In this document: positions 15,968-23,717 of the stretch, in pieces
Numbering within the stretch: position 1 is the stretch's first letter
How the letters are laid out: each line of letters starts with the position of its first letter
DNA from: Candidatus Altimarinota bacterium
Lineage (GTDB): Bacteria; Patescibacteriota; Gracilibacteria; UBA4473
DNA length: 34,283 nucleotides
Assembly: GCA_027028725.1 (NCBI GenBank)
Contig: JALVIB010000030.1
Coordinates: forward strand, 1-34,283
Reading direction: 5' to 3'
The notes under the pieces: generated by a model
Told to the model about the DNA's origin: nothing
The model's input: only the letters and a program-made list of their open reading frames with translations
The model's database searches: none
Made by a program: the position numbers and the translations under genes

Positions 15968-16939
15968 ATGAATAAATTAAAAAAACGAATACGAAACATC
16001 TTCCCCCTGACAAGGGGGCGAGGGGGTTTGAAAAACAACGGAATGGTAATCCTCTTGCCGACAATTATTTTATCAGGACTGATTTTGGCGGTAGGACTTG
16101 GTTTGTCGCGGGTTTTGATGACGGAACTAGAATTTTCCGCGGATTTGTTGTTTTCCGAAAAGGCGTATTTCGCGGCGGAATCTGGAGTAGAAAAATCTCT
16201 TTTGGCGCTCAAAGATAAACCGCTTAACTATGTTTCCGAATCGGATAAAGAAGTGGGAACAGGCGCGACTTATGATTTGGAAATTGCTAACTCGGTAAAA
16301 GAATTTCCGTTCGTTTTAGACGAAAACGAAACTATTAAATTCCGCTTGGGAGTGGATACTAATGAGAGTTTCGCGGGATATTCCGTGCGACCGATTACAA
16401 GTTTCAAAGTAGATAATTTAGTGGGAATAAAAAGAAATCTGCACTGGAAAATCCTTTGTTTAGTTGATAGCGGAGGAAATCCCGCCCTTCAACGAAGTTC
16501 AGGGCAAGCCCATCGGCAGAGCTCAGGGCAAGCGAAAAAAACGGTAGCCTTGTCAGGGACAGGAGATAATTTTACCAAAGGAAATTATGATGATGGAGAG
16601 AATGAGATTACAACTGAAACTATAGTGAACTTTTTAGGTAGATATAATTCAGAGGGAAACCCTTGTTTTATGTCGTTATCTAATTTTTCTGAGATAAATG
16701 AAGGAAATTCTAGTCGAACCAACCCTTCAACATTTAACTCACAACAAACTAATAATTCAAAAATTCGCGGGATTTTTAAGCCAATAATTCCCGAAACAAT
16801 CGCTCCAGCAAAAGTGAAAATCACCGCCACGGGAAAAAGTTTTTCCCGCGAAAAAATTGTTTCCTTTGATTATTGGCAAAAGAATCTATCCGCGGTTTAT
16901 GATTTGGGGTTGTATTATACGAAAGATTTAACAGAGTAG
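15968..16939 (+). CDS. PilX/GspK-like pseudopilin, 323 aa
   Basis: A 25-residue leader ending NNG is followed by MVILLPTIILSGLILAVGL and the segment FSEKAYFAAESGVEKSLLAL typical of PilX/GspK. There is no Glu at position 5, as in tip pseudopilins of the GspK type. The leader part FPLTRGRGGL is a translated GC-rich repeat. Residues about 173-188 (LQRSSGQAHRQSSGQA) are a 48-bp insertion that splits a motif. Last gene of the pilus operon. It converges on the U32 gene with a gap of 19 bases that holds only the iterated motif. Confidence 0.8.
   Translation: MNKLKKRIRNIFPLTRGRGGLKNNGMVILLPTIILSGLILAVGLGLSRVLMTELEFSADLLFSEKAYFAAESGVEKSLLALKDKPLNYVSESDKEVGTGATYDLEIANSVKEFPFVLDENETIKFRLGVDTNESFAGYSVRPITSFKVDNLVGIKRNLHWKILCLVDSGGNPALQRSSGQAHRQSSGQAKKTVALSGTGDNFTKGNYDDGENEITTETIVNFLGRYNSEGNPCFMSLSNFSEINEGNSSRTNPSTFNSQQTNNSKIRGIFKPIIPETIAPAKVKITATGKSFSREKIVSFDYWQKNLSAVYDLGLYYTKDLTE
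16486..16533. repeat. 48-bp in-frame insert in an iterated motif (two 24-bp half-repeats)
   Basis: AAATCCCGC (to 16485) and GAAAAAA (from 16534) flank two imperfect 24-bp copies ending CTCAGGGCAAGC / TTCAGGGCAAGC. Removal restores the frame G-N-P-A-K-K-T and an exact motif. It adds the repetitive peptide SSGQA-HRQ-SSGQA. Confidence 0.85.
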
Positions 16940-16958
16940 AGAAAAATTTCGCGGGATT

Positions 16959-18326
16959 TTACTTAACCTTTTGTCGTAAAAAGACGCCTTTGGGAATTTC
17001 TCTGTCGCATTTCATACTCGCTACTTTGTTATTATTTCCGCCGTGCAAAACCTGTACTTTTTCGTCTCCAAACATTAAATCCCCTGCTTTGAAAGAGAAA
17101 TCGTCCGCGATTTTCGGCATAACTACTTCAATTTCGTTGCCTTCCTGAATTCGGTTTTTGACCATAATCTCAACTCGTCCGTTTCCGCTTTTCAGCACAA
17201 TTCCGCAAAATTCTTTATCTGAAACTGACCGATTCGCCTCGTATTGAATGTCTCCTTCGCGCGGTTTTCCGTGCAAAAATCCCGGAAAAAATCCCCTGTT
17301 GGCAGTAGCGTGAAGTTCTTTCCAAAGCTCGGGATTAAACTTTTTTCCCGCGAAAATATCGTCCAAAGCTTGCCGATACGCTCGCCCAACCGTTGCTAAA
17401 TAATAAGCGGTTTTATTGCGTCCTTCAACTTTTAGCGAACAAACTCCCGCCTCAATAATTTCGTCTAAATACTCAATCATCGCCATATCTCGCGAACTCA
17501 TGATGTGTGTCCCGTGGAAATCTTCCTCAACTTTAATCAGTTCGCCTTGTCTTTTTTCTTCTTCAATTAAGTTTTCGGTTTCAAACTCGTGAATTTCGCG
17601 GGATTTTCCTTCTTTCGGTCCACAACAACCAGCTTTGGCATCGTAATGTTCTGTCACATCAACTTCGTTTTCGCCATCATAAACGCGATAATTCCAGCGA
17701 CAAGTATGATTACAAGTTCCGCGATTGGCGTCTCGTCCTCCCGTAAAATTAGAAAGCAAACACCGCCCCGAATACGCCATACAAACTGATCCATGCACGA
17801 AATACTCAAACTCCATATCCGGAATAAGTTTTTTAATTGTCGCCACTTCTTTAATCGACATTTCCCGCGCCGTAATAATCCGTTCCACGCCTAATTGTTG
17901 CCACATGCGAATAGCAGGCTCGTTCATGGTTGAAGTCTGCACGGAAAGATGTTTGGGAATATCTGGACAAATTTTATTCGCCAATGCTAGCACTCCCCAA
18001 TCGGCAAAAATAATCCCGTCTGGCTTAACTTCGTTTAAAAATTCTAAATGTTTTTTGGTCGCCCCAATCGCAAACTGATGCGGAAAAGCGTTCAAAGTCA
18101 CATAAACTTTCTTTCGTTGTCGTCCGTTGTTTTTTTCTTCTGGTAAACCACGCACATACTCAATAATTTCGCGGATATTATCCTCGGTAAAGTTGTTTTC
18201 GCGAGTTCGCAAAGAGAACATCGGGCACCCGCAGTAAATCGCGTCTGCTCCGTACCGAAAAGCCGTGTAAGCTTTCTCAATTGATCCCGCCGGCAAAAGT
18301 AATTCCGGTAACTCCTTTATTTTCAT
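16959..18326 (-). CDS. Peptidase U32 family protein, TrhP/YegQ-like, 455 aa
   Basis: Family signature around EFEYFVHGSVCMAYSGRCLLS and NRGTCNHTCRW, with the conserved Cys residues of the U32 group. The N-terminus LPELLLPAGSIEKAYTAFRYGADAIYCG is the usual TIM-barrel opening. Members of this group (TrhP, formerly YegQ) take part in 5-hydroxylation of tRNA U34; others act on 23S rRNA. Whether this copy is TrhP is inferred from length and the C-terminal beta domain (about 375-455). It lies downstream of adk on the same strand, with a 77-base gap holding one motif. Motif cores are read as FAGKKF and KSREIH. Confidence 0.88.
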   Translation of the reverse strand: MKIKELPELLLPAGSIEKAYTAFRYGADAIYCGCPMFSLRTRENNFTEDNIREIIEYVRGLPEEKNNGRQRKKVYVTLNAFPHQFAIGATKKHLEFLNEVKPDGIIFADWGVLALANKICPDIPKHLSVQTSTMNEPAIRMWQQLGVERIITAREMSIKEVATIKKLIPDMEFEYFVHGSVCMAYSGRCLLSNFTGGRDANRGTCNHTCRWNYRVYDGENEVDVTEHYDAKAGCCGPKEGKSREIHEFETENLIEEEKRQGELIKVEEDFHGTHIMSSRDMAMIEYLDEIIEAGVCSLKVEGRNKTAYYLATVGRAYRQALDDIFAGKKFNPELWKELHATANRGFFPGFLHGKPREGDIQYEANRSVSDKEFCGIVLKSGNGRVEIMVKNRIQEGNEIEVVMPKIADDFSFKAGDLMFGDEKVQVLHGGNNNKVASMKCDREIPKGVFLRQKVK

Positions 18327-18403
18327 AGTAAAAAATTATTTCAAGCAGGCGGAATATAGCGAAAAAGCTAAAAAACTCAAAAGTAAAAAAATCCCGCGAA
18401 ATT

Positions 18404-19042
18404 TTATTGTACTTCCTTTAATTTAGAAAAAATCTCTTCACTAACTTCTTCTACGCTTTGCTCCCCATCAACGGAAATAAGTTTTCCTGCTTTTTCCCAT
18501 TCTTCCAAAAGTGGATAAGTGTATTCATCAAAGTTTTTTAGACGATTCATAATAGCGTCTGGATTGTCGTCTTTTCTTCGCGAGATATTTTCTGATCCAC
18601 ACACTGGACAAAGATCTTCGGGACTCCCGAAATTTGCCCCACAATCATTACATTTCGCGCGAATTAAAAGACGATTTAACGCTTCCTCATTGCTTAATTT
18701 GATTTCAATTACCACAAAATCCCGCGAATTTTTTGCCAAAAGTGCTTCCAAAGTCTCTCGTTGCACTTCTGATCGCGGAATTCCGTCAAAAATAACTGGT
18801 GTATTATTGTCTAAAGTTTTCAAGAAGTTTTCCACAATTTTCATCACAATATCGTTGGAAACGAGGTCTCCCCGACTGGTAATATCCAAAACTTCTCGCC
18901 CTAAATCTGTATCCTGCTGAGCAATCTCTCGTAAAGCCGCTCCTGTTTCAAAAATCTTAAACCCCAATTTTTTCGCGAGAATTTTCGCTTGTGTTCCTTT
19001 TCCCGAACCTTGTTTCCCGACGAGGATGATGTCTTTATGCAT
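18404..19042 (-). CDS. adk: Adenylate kinase, 212 aa
   Basis: Interconverts ATP, AMP and ADP. P-loop GKQGSGKGT at residues 9-17, AMP-binding FDGIPRS, and a LID domain with four Cys (CNDC and CPVC) that bind zinc in the family's zinc-type members. Full length. The start ATG (19040-19042) follows an A-rich leader. It lies 66 bases after the tRNA-Lys gene on the same strand, so both may share a transcript. A motif core at 18720 is read as KNSRDFV. Confidence 0.96.
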   Translation of the reverse strand: MHKDIILVGKQGSGKGTQAKILAKKLGFKIFETGAALREIAQQDTDLGREVLDITSRGDLVSNDIVMKIVENFLKTLDNNTPVIFDGIPRSEVQRETLEALLAKNSRDFVVIEIKLSNEEALNRLLIRAKCNDCGANFGSPEDLCPVCGSENISRRKDDNPDAIMNRLKNFDEYTYPLLEEWEKAGKLISVDGEQSVEEVSEEIFSKLKEVQ

Positions 19043-19082
19043 TATGTAGTTTTAAGATATTTACGCCGCCAAGAATGGCACG

Positions 19083-19111
19083 CCATCCGAAGCTCGCAGA
19101 GCGAAGGATGG
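19083..19111. repeat. Palindromic repeat CCATCC...GGATGG fused to the tRNA-Lys 3' end
   Basis: CCATCCGAAGCTCGC and GAGCGAAGGATGG form a near-perfect hairpin. Its last bases are the CCA terminus of the tRNA gene read on the minus strand, so the repeat abuts or overlaps the tRNA end. Confidence 0.7.
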
Positions 19112-19183
19112 TGGGTCGGGAGAGGATCGAACTCTCGGCCAACTGGTTAAGAGCCAGATGCTCTACCACTGAGCTACCGACCC
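19109..19183 (-). tRNA. tRNA-Lys (CTT)
   Basis: On the minus strand: acceptor GGGTCGG/CCGACCC, D-arm GCTC-AGTGGTA-GAGC, anticodon stem TCTGG/CCAGT with loop CTCTTAA (anticodon CTT), T-arm GAGAG/CTCTC with TTCGATC, discriminator A, and an encoded CCA. 72 nt without CCA. Confidence 0.95.
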
Positions 19184-19236
19184 ACGCACTCGCATTTTGT
19201 CTTTTTTTCAAAAATTTTCAAGAAAATCCCGCGAAA

Positions 19237-19265
19237 TTTTGAATATTTCTCAATTCCGCTATATT
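19237..19265 (+). promoter_or_regulatory. Candidate promoter of the rhomboid gene
   Basis: TTTTGA (19237-19242), 17 bases, TATATT (19260-19265). The ATG at 19273 begins seven bases after the -10 box, so the transcript would start at or next to the start codon (leaderless). A motif core lies at 19227. Confidence 0.4.
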
Positions 19266-19272
19266 GCCAAAG

Positions 19273-19836
19273 ATGAATTCTGAATATCTGCAAAAATACG
19301 CGCGAAATTTTCCCATCACGACAATTCTTTTGCTGATTAATCTGGTTATTTTCTTTCATAATCAAGTCAGTTATCCCTTTGTGGCGATGCCCGGAGTGAT
19401 TAATTTAAACTCTTTTTTGGCAAACTTTTCACACATTGGGCTAATGCACTTTGGATTTAATATGCTGGTTTTATGGCAAATTTCCCCACTCATTGAAGTA
19501 AAATTTCGCCACCGCCTTGCGGGGCGCAGCGGGATTTTCTATGCGGGAATAATTTTGGCAATTGCGAGTTTGATAACTTTGGGGGTGGCGAAATTTTCTA
19601 ATTATCCGACGCTGGGTTTTTCGGGAATTGGACTGGGAATGATGATTTTCGCGGGATTTTTGTACTGGAAAAATAAACATATTGCCAAACAACTTCTCGG
19701 CTGGGCAGTAGCAAATATTGTATTGGGATTGACTCCAGGGATTTCTTTTGCCGGACATTTCATCGGTGCTTTGGCTGGAGCTTTAATTTTTGGGGTTATT
19801 TATTTTGTTTTTCCCAAAAACGAAAAATCATTCTAA
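19273..19836 (+). CDS. Rhomboid-family intramembrane serine protease, 187 aa
   Basis: Cleaves membrane proteins within or near the bilayer. The HxxxN motif (MHFGFNM) is in the second helix, the catalytic Ser117 in GFSGIG, and the catalytic His162 in GHFIGALAG. About six hydrophobic segments are visible. I chose the ATG at 19273 rather than an upstream TTG (19264) because the candidate -10 box overlaps the TTG. A 21-bp insert adds HRLAGRS at about residues 80-86, in the loop between two helices, where it replaces K-F-R-G-I-F by a longer loop without touching the active site. Confidence 0.88.
   Translation: MNSEYLQKYARNFPITTILLLINLVIFFHNQVSYPFVAMPGVINLNSFLANFSHIGLMHFGFNMLVLWQISPLIEVKFRHRLAGRSGIFYAGIILAIASLITLGVAKFSNYPTLGFSGIGLGMMIFAGFLYWKNKHIAKQLLGWAVANIVLGLTPGISFAGHFIGALAGALIFGVIYFVFPKNEKSF
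19508..19528. repeat. 21-bp in-frame insert in an iterated motif (rhomboid gene)
   Basis: AAATTTC and GCGGGATTTT flank the insert with core CCGCCTTGCGGGGC. Removing it leaves an exact motif and an open frame. Confidence 0.87.
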
Positions 19837-19849
19837 AATCCGCTCCTTT

Positions 19850-20037
19850 TTTGTTCTCCCCCTAGCAGGGGGAGAGCGAGGAGGTAGAAAAAAATATTAA
19901 GAAAGAATCTATAACATACCCCTCCTAACATCCCCTGCAAGGGGAGGAATTCAAGCCCCCACAATTTAGAAAGAATAAACTAGAAAATCCCGCAATTTAA
20001 GTTTTATTCCACGAAGAATGAGTGGCTAAATAAAACT
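19850..20037. repeat. Intergenic hairpins between rhomboid and mscS genes
   Basis: CTCCCCCTAGCAGGGGGAGAG (19853-19873) and CCCCTCC...GGGGAGG (about 19919-19949) are GC-rich hairpin repeats of types seen elsewhere in the window. At 20000-20037, AGTTTTATT-CCAC pairs with GTGG-CTA-AATAAAACT, a long stem with a nine-base loop, which may end the rhomboid transcript. No gene is visible in 19837-20136. Confidence 0.55.
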
Positions 20038-20079
20038 AATGCCGATTTAAAAAGAATGAAATTAAATTCTCGGTAAATT

Positions 20080-20108
20080 TTGACTTTCCCGCGAAAAAAA
20101 AAGATAAT
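20080..20108 (+). promoter_or_regulatory. Candidate promoter of mscS, with the iterated motif as spacer
   Basis: TTGACT (20080-20085), 17 bases, GATAAT (20103-20108). The motif core 20087-20094 lies inside the spacer. Leader of about 22 bases to the ATG. Confidence 0.6.
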
Positions 20109-20136
20109 TTAGTTGTAATTTAAAAAAAATACAAAA

Positions 20137-20955
20137 ATGAATATTGATCTAGATTTTGCGAAATATAAAGAACTTTTTATTGAAGGTGCTATAAACTATT
20201 TACCAAAACTTGTCTTGGCTTTTTTGGTGCTATGGCTTGGATTTAAAATCATTAAAATTATCATCAAAGCGCTACATAAATTGATGATTAAACAAAAAAT
20301 TGATGTAGCGGCACGCGGATTTTTGGAAAGTCTGATTTCAATCACTCTCAAAATCATTGTTTTCATTATTTTCGCGGGAATTTTAGGTATGCCGATGACC
20401 TCTTTTGTAGCGATTTTGGGGGCGGCTGGTTTGGCAATTGGTCTGTCTTTGCAAGGAAGTCTCGCGAATTTTGCGGGAGGGGTTTTGATTTTGCTTTTTG
20501 AGCCATTTAAAATCGGGGATTATATCGCAACAAGCTCCCACAGCGGGATAGTGGAGAAAATCACGATTTTTAATACTACTTTAGTCACCCTAGATAATAA
20601 AAATATTATTATCCCCAACGGAGATTTGTCGAATAAGGAAATCACCAATTATACTGCTAAAAAAACGCGACGAATTGATATGGTTTTTGGCGTGAGTTAT
20701 GATGACGATTTGGCAAAAGTTCGCGGGATTTTGGAAAAAATCATCAAAGAAGATAAACGAATCCTCAAAGATCCTGAACCGATGGTTGTGGTGGGGGAAC
20801 TCGCGGATAGTTCAGTTAATTTTTTCGTCCGTCCGTGGTGCAAAACTGATGATTACTGGGATATCAAATTTGATTTTATTGAGAAGGTCAAAAACGAATT
20901 TGATAAAGCTAAAATCACCATTCCGTATCCGCAGATGGATGTGCATATGAAATAA
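20137..20955 (+). CDS. mscS: MscS-family mechanosensitive channel, 272 aa
   Basis: Opens on membrane tension and releases solutes in hypo-osmotic shock. Three transmembrane helices: about residues 20-45, 58-85 and the pore helix near 95-115 (GAAGLAIGLSLQGSLANFAGG). The conserved beta domain follows (FKIGDYIATSSHSGIVEKI..IPNGDLSNKEITNY), then the C-terminal alpha-beta domain. Length is normal for a small MscS. Motif cores are read as FAGILG in helix 2 and VRGILEK in the C-terminal domain. The pilin-LamG gene follows after 14 bases that are mostly motif. Confidence 0.95.
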   Translation: MNIDLDFAKYKELFIEGAINYLPKLVLAFLVLWLGFKIIKIIIKALHKLMIKQKIDVAARGFLESLISITLKIIVFIIFAGILGMPMTSFVAILGAAGLAIGLSLQGSLANFAGGVLILLFEPFKIGDYIATSSHSGIVEKITIFNTTLVTLDNKNIIIPNGDLSNKEITNYTAKKTRRIDMVFGVSYDDDLAKVRGILEKIIKEDKRILKDPEPMVVVGELADSSVNFFVRPWCKTDDYWDIKFDFIEKVKNEFDKAKITIPYPQMDVHMK

Positions 20956-20969
20956 AATCCCGCGAAATT

Positions 20970-21752
20970 ATGAAAAAAAATAATGCTTTCACTCTTATTG
21001 AATTACTAGTAGTGATTGTCATTATCGGGATTCTGGCAACGATTTCTGTTGTTGCTTATGGCGGATATCAAGAAAAAGCCAGAATTGCAAAAGCCCAAGC
21101 TTTTGCTAAAGATTCCAATATACAAATGCTGGCTGCTCATACGGAAAAGGAATCTTCCATGTTTGGGCATTGGAATTTTGATGGGAGTGATCCAAATGTC
21201 GCCATTGATTATTCTGGAGAAGGACATAATTTAGTTAAAAACACCACAAATATAACATTAGCAGAAAGAGTCTTAGATACTCCAACAGGGATTGGACTTG
21301 CTACTCGAGCTATTTCTAATTATTATGTTTACCACGATCCAAGTGGTACTACTTTTAATGTAGCAGATGGTGGCGGAGTAACATTAAATGGTTGGTTTAA
21401 GGTAGAAGATTTTTCCTCCGCATCTTCCATTCTATTATTTGCAAACAACAAATATCATCTACGCATATATAATAACGGAGTTATTAAGTTTGGAGTAAAT
21501 ACAGAAAATGGCTTAAAGGATATAACTACCCCGTCTAATTCTTTTAAACATAATAAATGGTACTTTGTTTTGGCTACTTATGATGAAGATAGAGGATTAA
21601 TGAAGATATACCTTGATGGAGAATTAGTAAAAAAAGACACACACTCAGGAAAAATTATAGAATTCCCAGGAACAAACCTTGCCTACACTTACGGAAATAC
21701 GTTGTTATTCGATGACTTTTACAAATGGACAATCCCTTATCGTTCCAAATAA
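20970..21752 (+). CDS. Type IV pilin fused to a LamG/concanavalin-like domain, 260 aa
   Basis: N-terminus MKKNNA/FTLIELLVVIVIIGIL is a type IV prepilin signal with Glu5; position -1 is Ala rather than the usual Gly. After the pilin helix (to about residue 50) comes a beta-rich domain of the LamG/jelly-roll type: MFGHWNFDGSD, VTLNGWFKV, KWYFVLATYDEDRGLMKIYLDGEL, and an ending LFDDFYKW. Such domains often bind sugars or proteins, so a pilus-borne adhesin is plausible (inference). It contains no iterated motif although flanked by one on each side. It sits after mscS and probably shares its transcript. It converges on the permease gene. Confidence 0.82.
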   Translation: MKKNNAFTLIELLVVIVIIGILATISVVAYGGYQEKARIAKAQAFAKDSNIQMLAAHTEKESSMFGHWNFDGSDPNVAIDYSGEGHNLVKNTTNITLAERVLDTPTGIGLATRAISNYYVYHDPSGTTFNVADGGGVTLNGWFKVEDFSSASSILLFANNKYHLRIYNNGVIKFGVNTENGLKDITTPSNSFKHNKWYFVLATYDEDRGLMKIYLDGELVKKDTHSGKIIEFPGTNLAYTYGNTLLFDDFYKWTIPYRSK

Positions 21753-21767
21753 TTTCCCGCGAAATTT

Positions 21768-22760
21768 TTACAAAAAGATATTAAAAGCGTAACCGATAAT
21801 AATTATTCCCAAAGTTACAATTCCAAAAAATATCGCGAGAAGTTGCCATTTCAGAACTTTTTTGAGAATAAACGCTTCCGGTAAAGAAATCCCAACAATC
21901 GCCATCATCAAAGCCAAAGCCGTCCCCAGCGGAACTCCTTTCGCGACTAATGACTGAATAATCGGAATAACTCCACTGGCGTTGGAATACAGCGGAACGG
22001 CGAGTAAAACCGCGAGCGGAACTCCCCACCAACCGGCTTTTTGTAGATATTTTTCAAAAAATCCCTGCGGGACAAAGCCGTGAATAAATCCTCCCAAAGC
22101 GACTCCGCCCAGCACATACCACATAATTTTTCGCGTGATTTCAAAAGCTTCCGCTGATATTTTTTTCCAGACTTGGCGAAACAAAATTTCGCCACCGCCT
22201 TGCGGGGCGCAGCGGGATTTTGCTTTTTTGTGTTCAGAATGAACTTTCCAGACAAAATCTGCCACATATTTTTCTAAATTTAGTTTTCCCATAATAAATC
22301 CGCCCAACATTCCGATGAAAATTCCCGCGAAAATATACGCCAAAGTTATTTTCAAGCCGAACATTCCGATGAATAAGGCAATCGCGACTTCGTTAATCAG
22401 TGGCGAAGTTATCAAAAACGCAAAAGTCACGCCGAGCGGAATCCGCGCTTCGATAAATCCCATAAATAATGGAATCGACGAACACGAACAAAACGGCGTA
22501 ATCGCCCCAAAAATTGTCGCGAGAAAATAATCTAGTCCGTAAAATTTGTGCTTGGAGAGAAAATCTCGGAGTTTTTCAATCGGCAAATAATACCGCATCA
22601 AACTCATTAAGTGTGTGATGATAATTATCAGGAACAAAATTTTCAGCGAATCGTAGATGAAAAAATTCAACGCCTCAGCGAGATGCGTCCCTTTTTCGAG
22701 AGCAAACAGGTCAAAAGTTAGGTAATTCGCCAGCCATTCAAACGGATAAAAGATATTCAT
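21768..22760 (-). CDS. ArsP-like permease (DUF318 family), 330 aa
   Basis: Polytopic membrane protein with eight or so hydrophobic segments and the family motif TPFCSCSSIPLFMGF, plus a second GVIPIIQSLVAKGVP half-repeat. Members include organoarsenical exporters (ArsP); most are uncharacterised. It follows the CDF exporter gene by 18 bases on the same strand, suggesting an operon concerned with metal or metalloid export. A 21-bp insert adds CAPQGGG in the cytoplasmic loop near residue 190 (KSRCAPQGGGEILF). The gap to the convergent pilin-LamG gene is 15 bases and is nothing but the iterated motif. Confidence 0.88.
   Translation of the reverse strand: MNIFYPFEWLANYLTFDLFALEKGTHLAEALNFFIYDSLKILFLIIIITHLMSLMRYYLPIEKLRDFLSKHKFYGLDYFLATIFGAITPFCSCSSIPLFMGFIEARIPLGVTFAFLITSPLINEVAIALFIGMFGLKITLAYIFAGIFIGMLGGFIMGKLNLEKYVADFVWKVHSEHKKAKSRCAPQGGGEILFRQVWKKISAEAFEITRKIMWYVLGGVALGGFIHGFVPQGFFEKYLQKAGWWGVPLAVLLAVPLYSNASGVIPIIQSLVAKGVPLGTALALMMAIVGISLPEAFILKKVLKWQLLAIFFGIVTLGIIIIGYAFNIFL
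22191..22211. repeat. 21-bp in-frame insert in an iterated motif (permease gene)
   Basis: AAAATTTC and GCGGGATTTT flank the insert, which matches 19508-19528 exactly by eye. Without it the protein reads KSREIL. Confidence 0.87.
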
Positions 22761-22778
22761 GGGTTATTTTTTTAAAAA

Positions 22779-23675
22779 TTAATTACAGTGATGACAATTA
22801 GAAAATTTCGCGGGATTTTGAGGAACAATTTGTATGGTTGTATGTTTAATCTCGTAGTTCTTATGAAGTAAATTTTGAGCTTTTGCTAAAATTTCTTCTA
22901 AATCTCCCAAATTTTTAATTTGCAAATGAACTGAAAGCATCGGCAAATGCGAACTTTCCAACCAAATATGCAAATCACTAACTTTTTCTACTCCTTTAAT
23001 ATTTTCTAAATCTTTTCGTACTTTTTCATAATCAATATTTTCCGGCACAGAATCGATTAAAGCGTTCACCGTTTCTTTAATTAAGTGATAAATACTTTTC
23101 GCGAGAAAAAGAGAAATAAAAATAGAAATAATCGGATCAATAATATTCCAACCAGTAAAATGAATAATAATTGCGCCAACAATAACGCCCAAGGACAGCA
23201 AGGCATCTTGTAAAGAATGTAGCCAAACCGCTTTCATGTTTGTATTATTTTGAGAATCCCGCAAAAGAATCCAAGTTGCCAAACCATTCCCAAGTACTGC
23301 TACAATTCCTACATAAAACATCTGCGAACTAATAACTTCGGCTGGACTAAATAATCGCAAAACTCCTTCATAGAAAATATAAATAGTTGCCAACATTAAA
23401 ATGAGTCCATTCACAAAAGCGGTCACAAATTCTATTTTTTTATAACCATATGTTTTTGTATTATTCGCGGGTTTTACCGCTGTTTTTTCTGAAATATAGC
23501 CCAAAACCATAGAAGAAATATCTGTGATATTGTGAAAGGCATCTGAAATCAGTGCCAAACTATTTGATAGAATTCCTAGAATAATTTCAAAAATCACAAT
23601 TCCGATATTGATAACAATCGCCAGAATTAAACGAGAAAGTGTTTTGGGAGTTTCGTGAGTGTGCGAATGAGACAT
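22779..23675 (-). CDS. Cation diffusion facilitator (Zn/Cd/Co exporter), 298 aa
   Basis: Six transmembrane segments with the metal-site motifs DAFHNITD and HSLQD. A His-rich N-terminus (MSHSHTHE) and a cytoplasmic C-terminal domain (DLHIWLESSHLPMLSVHLQI) are typical of CDF exporters of the CzcD/ZitB type. It ends NCHHCN, a possible extra metal site. Two direct copies of the iterated motif, 20 bases apart, lie just upstream (23702, 23722) and may overlap its promoter. One motif core near the C-terminus is read as QNPAKF. Confidence 0.95.
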   Translation of the reverse strand: MSHSHTHETPKTLSRLILAIVINIGIVIFEIILGILSNSLALISDAFHNITDISSMVLGYISEKTAVKPANNTKTYGYKKIEFVTAFVNGLILMLATIYIFYEGVLRLFSPAEVISSQMFYVGIVAVLGNGLATWILLRDSQNNTNMKAVWLHSLQDALLSLGVIVGAIIIHFTGWNIIDPIISIFISLFLAKSIYHLIKETVNALIDSVPENIDYEKVRKDLENIKGVEKVSDLHIWLESSHLPMLSVHLQIKNLGDLEEILAKAQNLLHKNYEIKHTTIQIVPQNPAKFSNCHHCN

Positions 23676-23717
23676 AGTATTTTTTTAAGAATTTAATTTT
23701 TTCGCGGGAATTTTAAT

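Noticed and set aside
20521-20560. Further insert in a split motif within mscS (CACAGCGGGATA)
   Set aside because: The GDYIATSSHSGIVEKI segment is conserved in length in MscS proteins, so nothing appears inserted.
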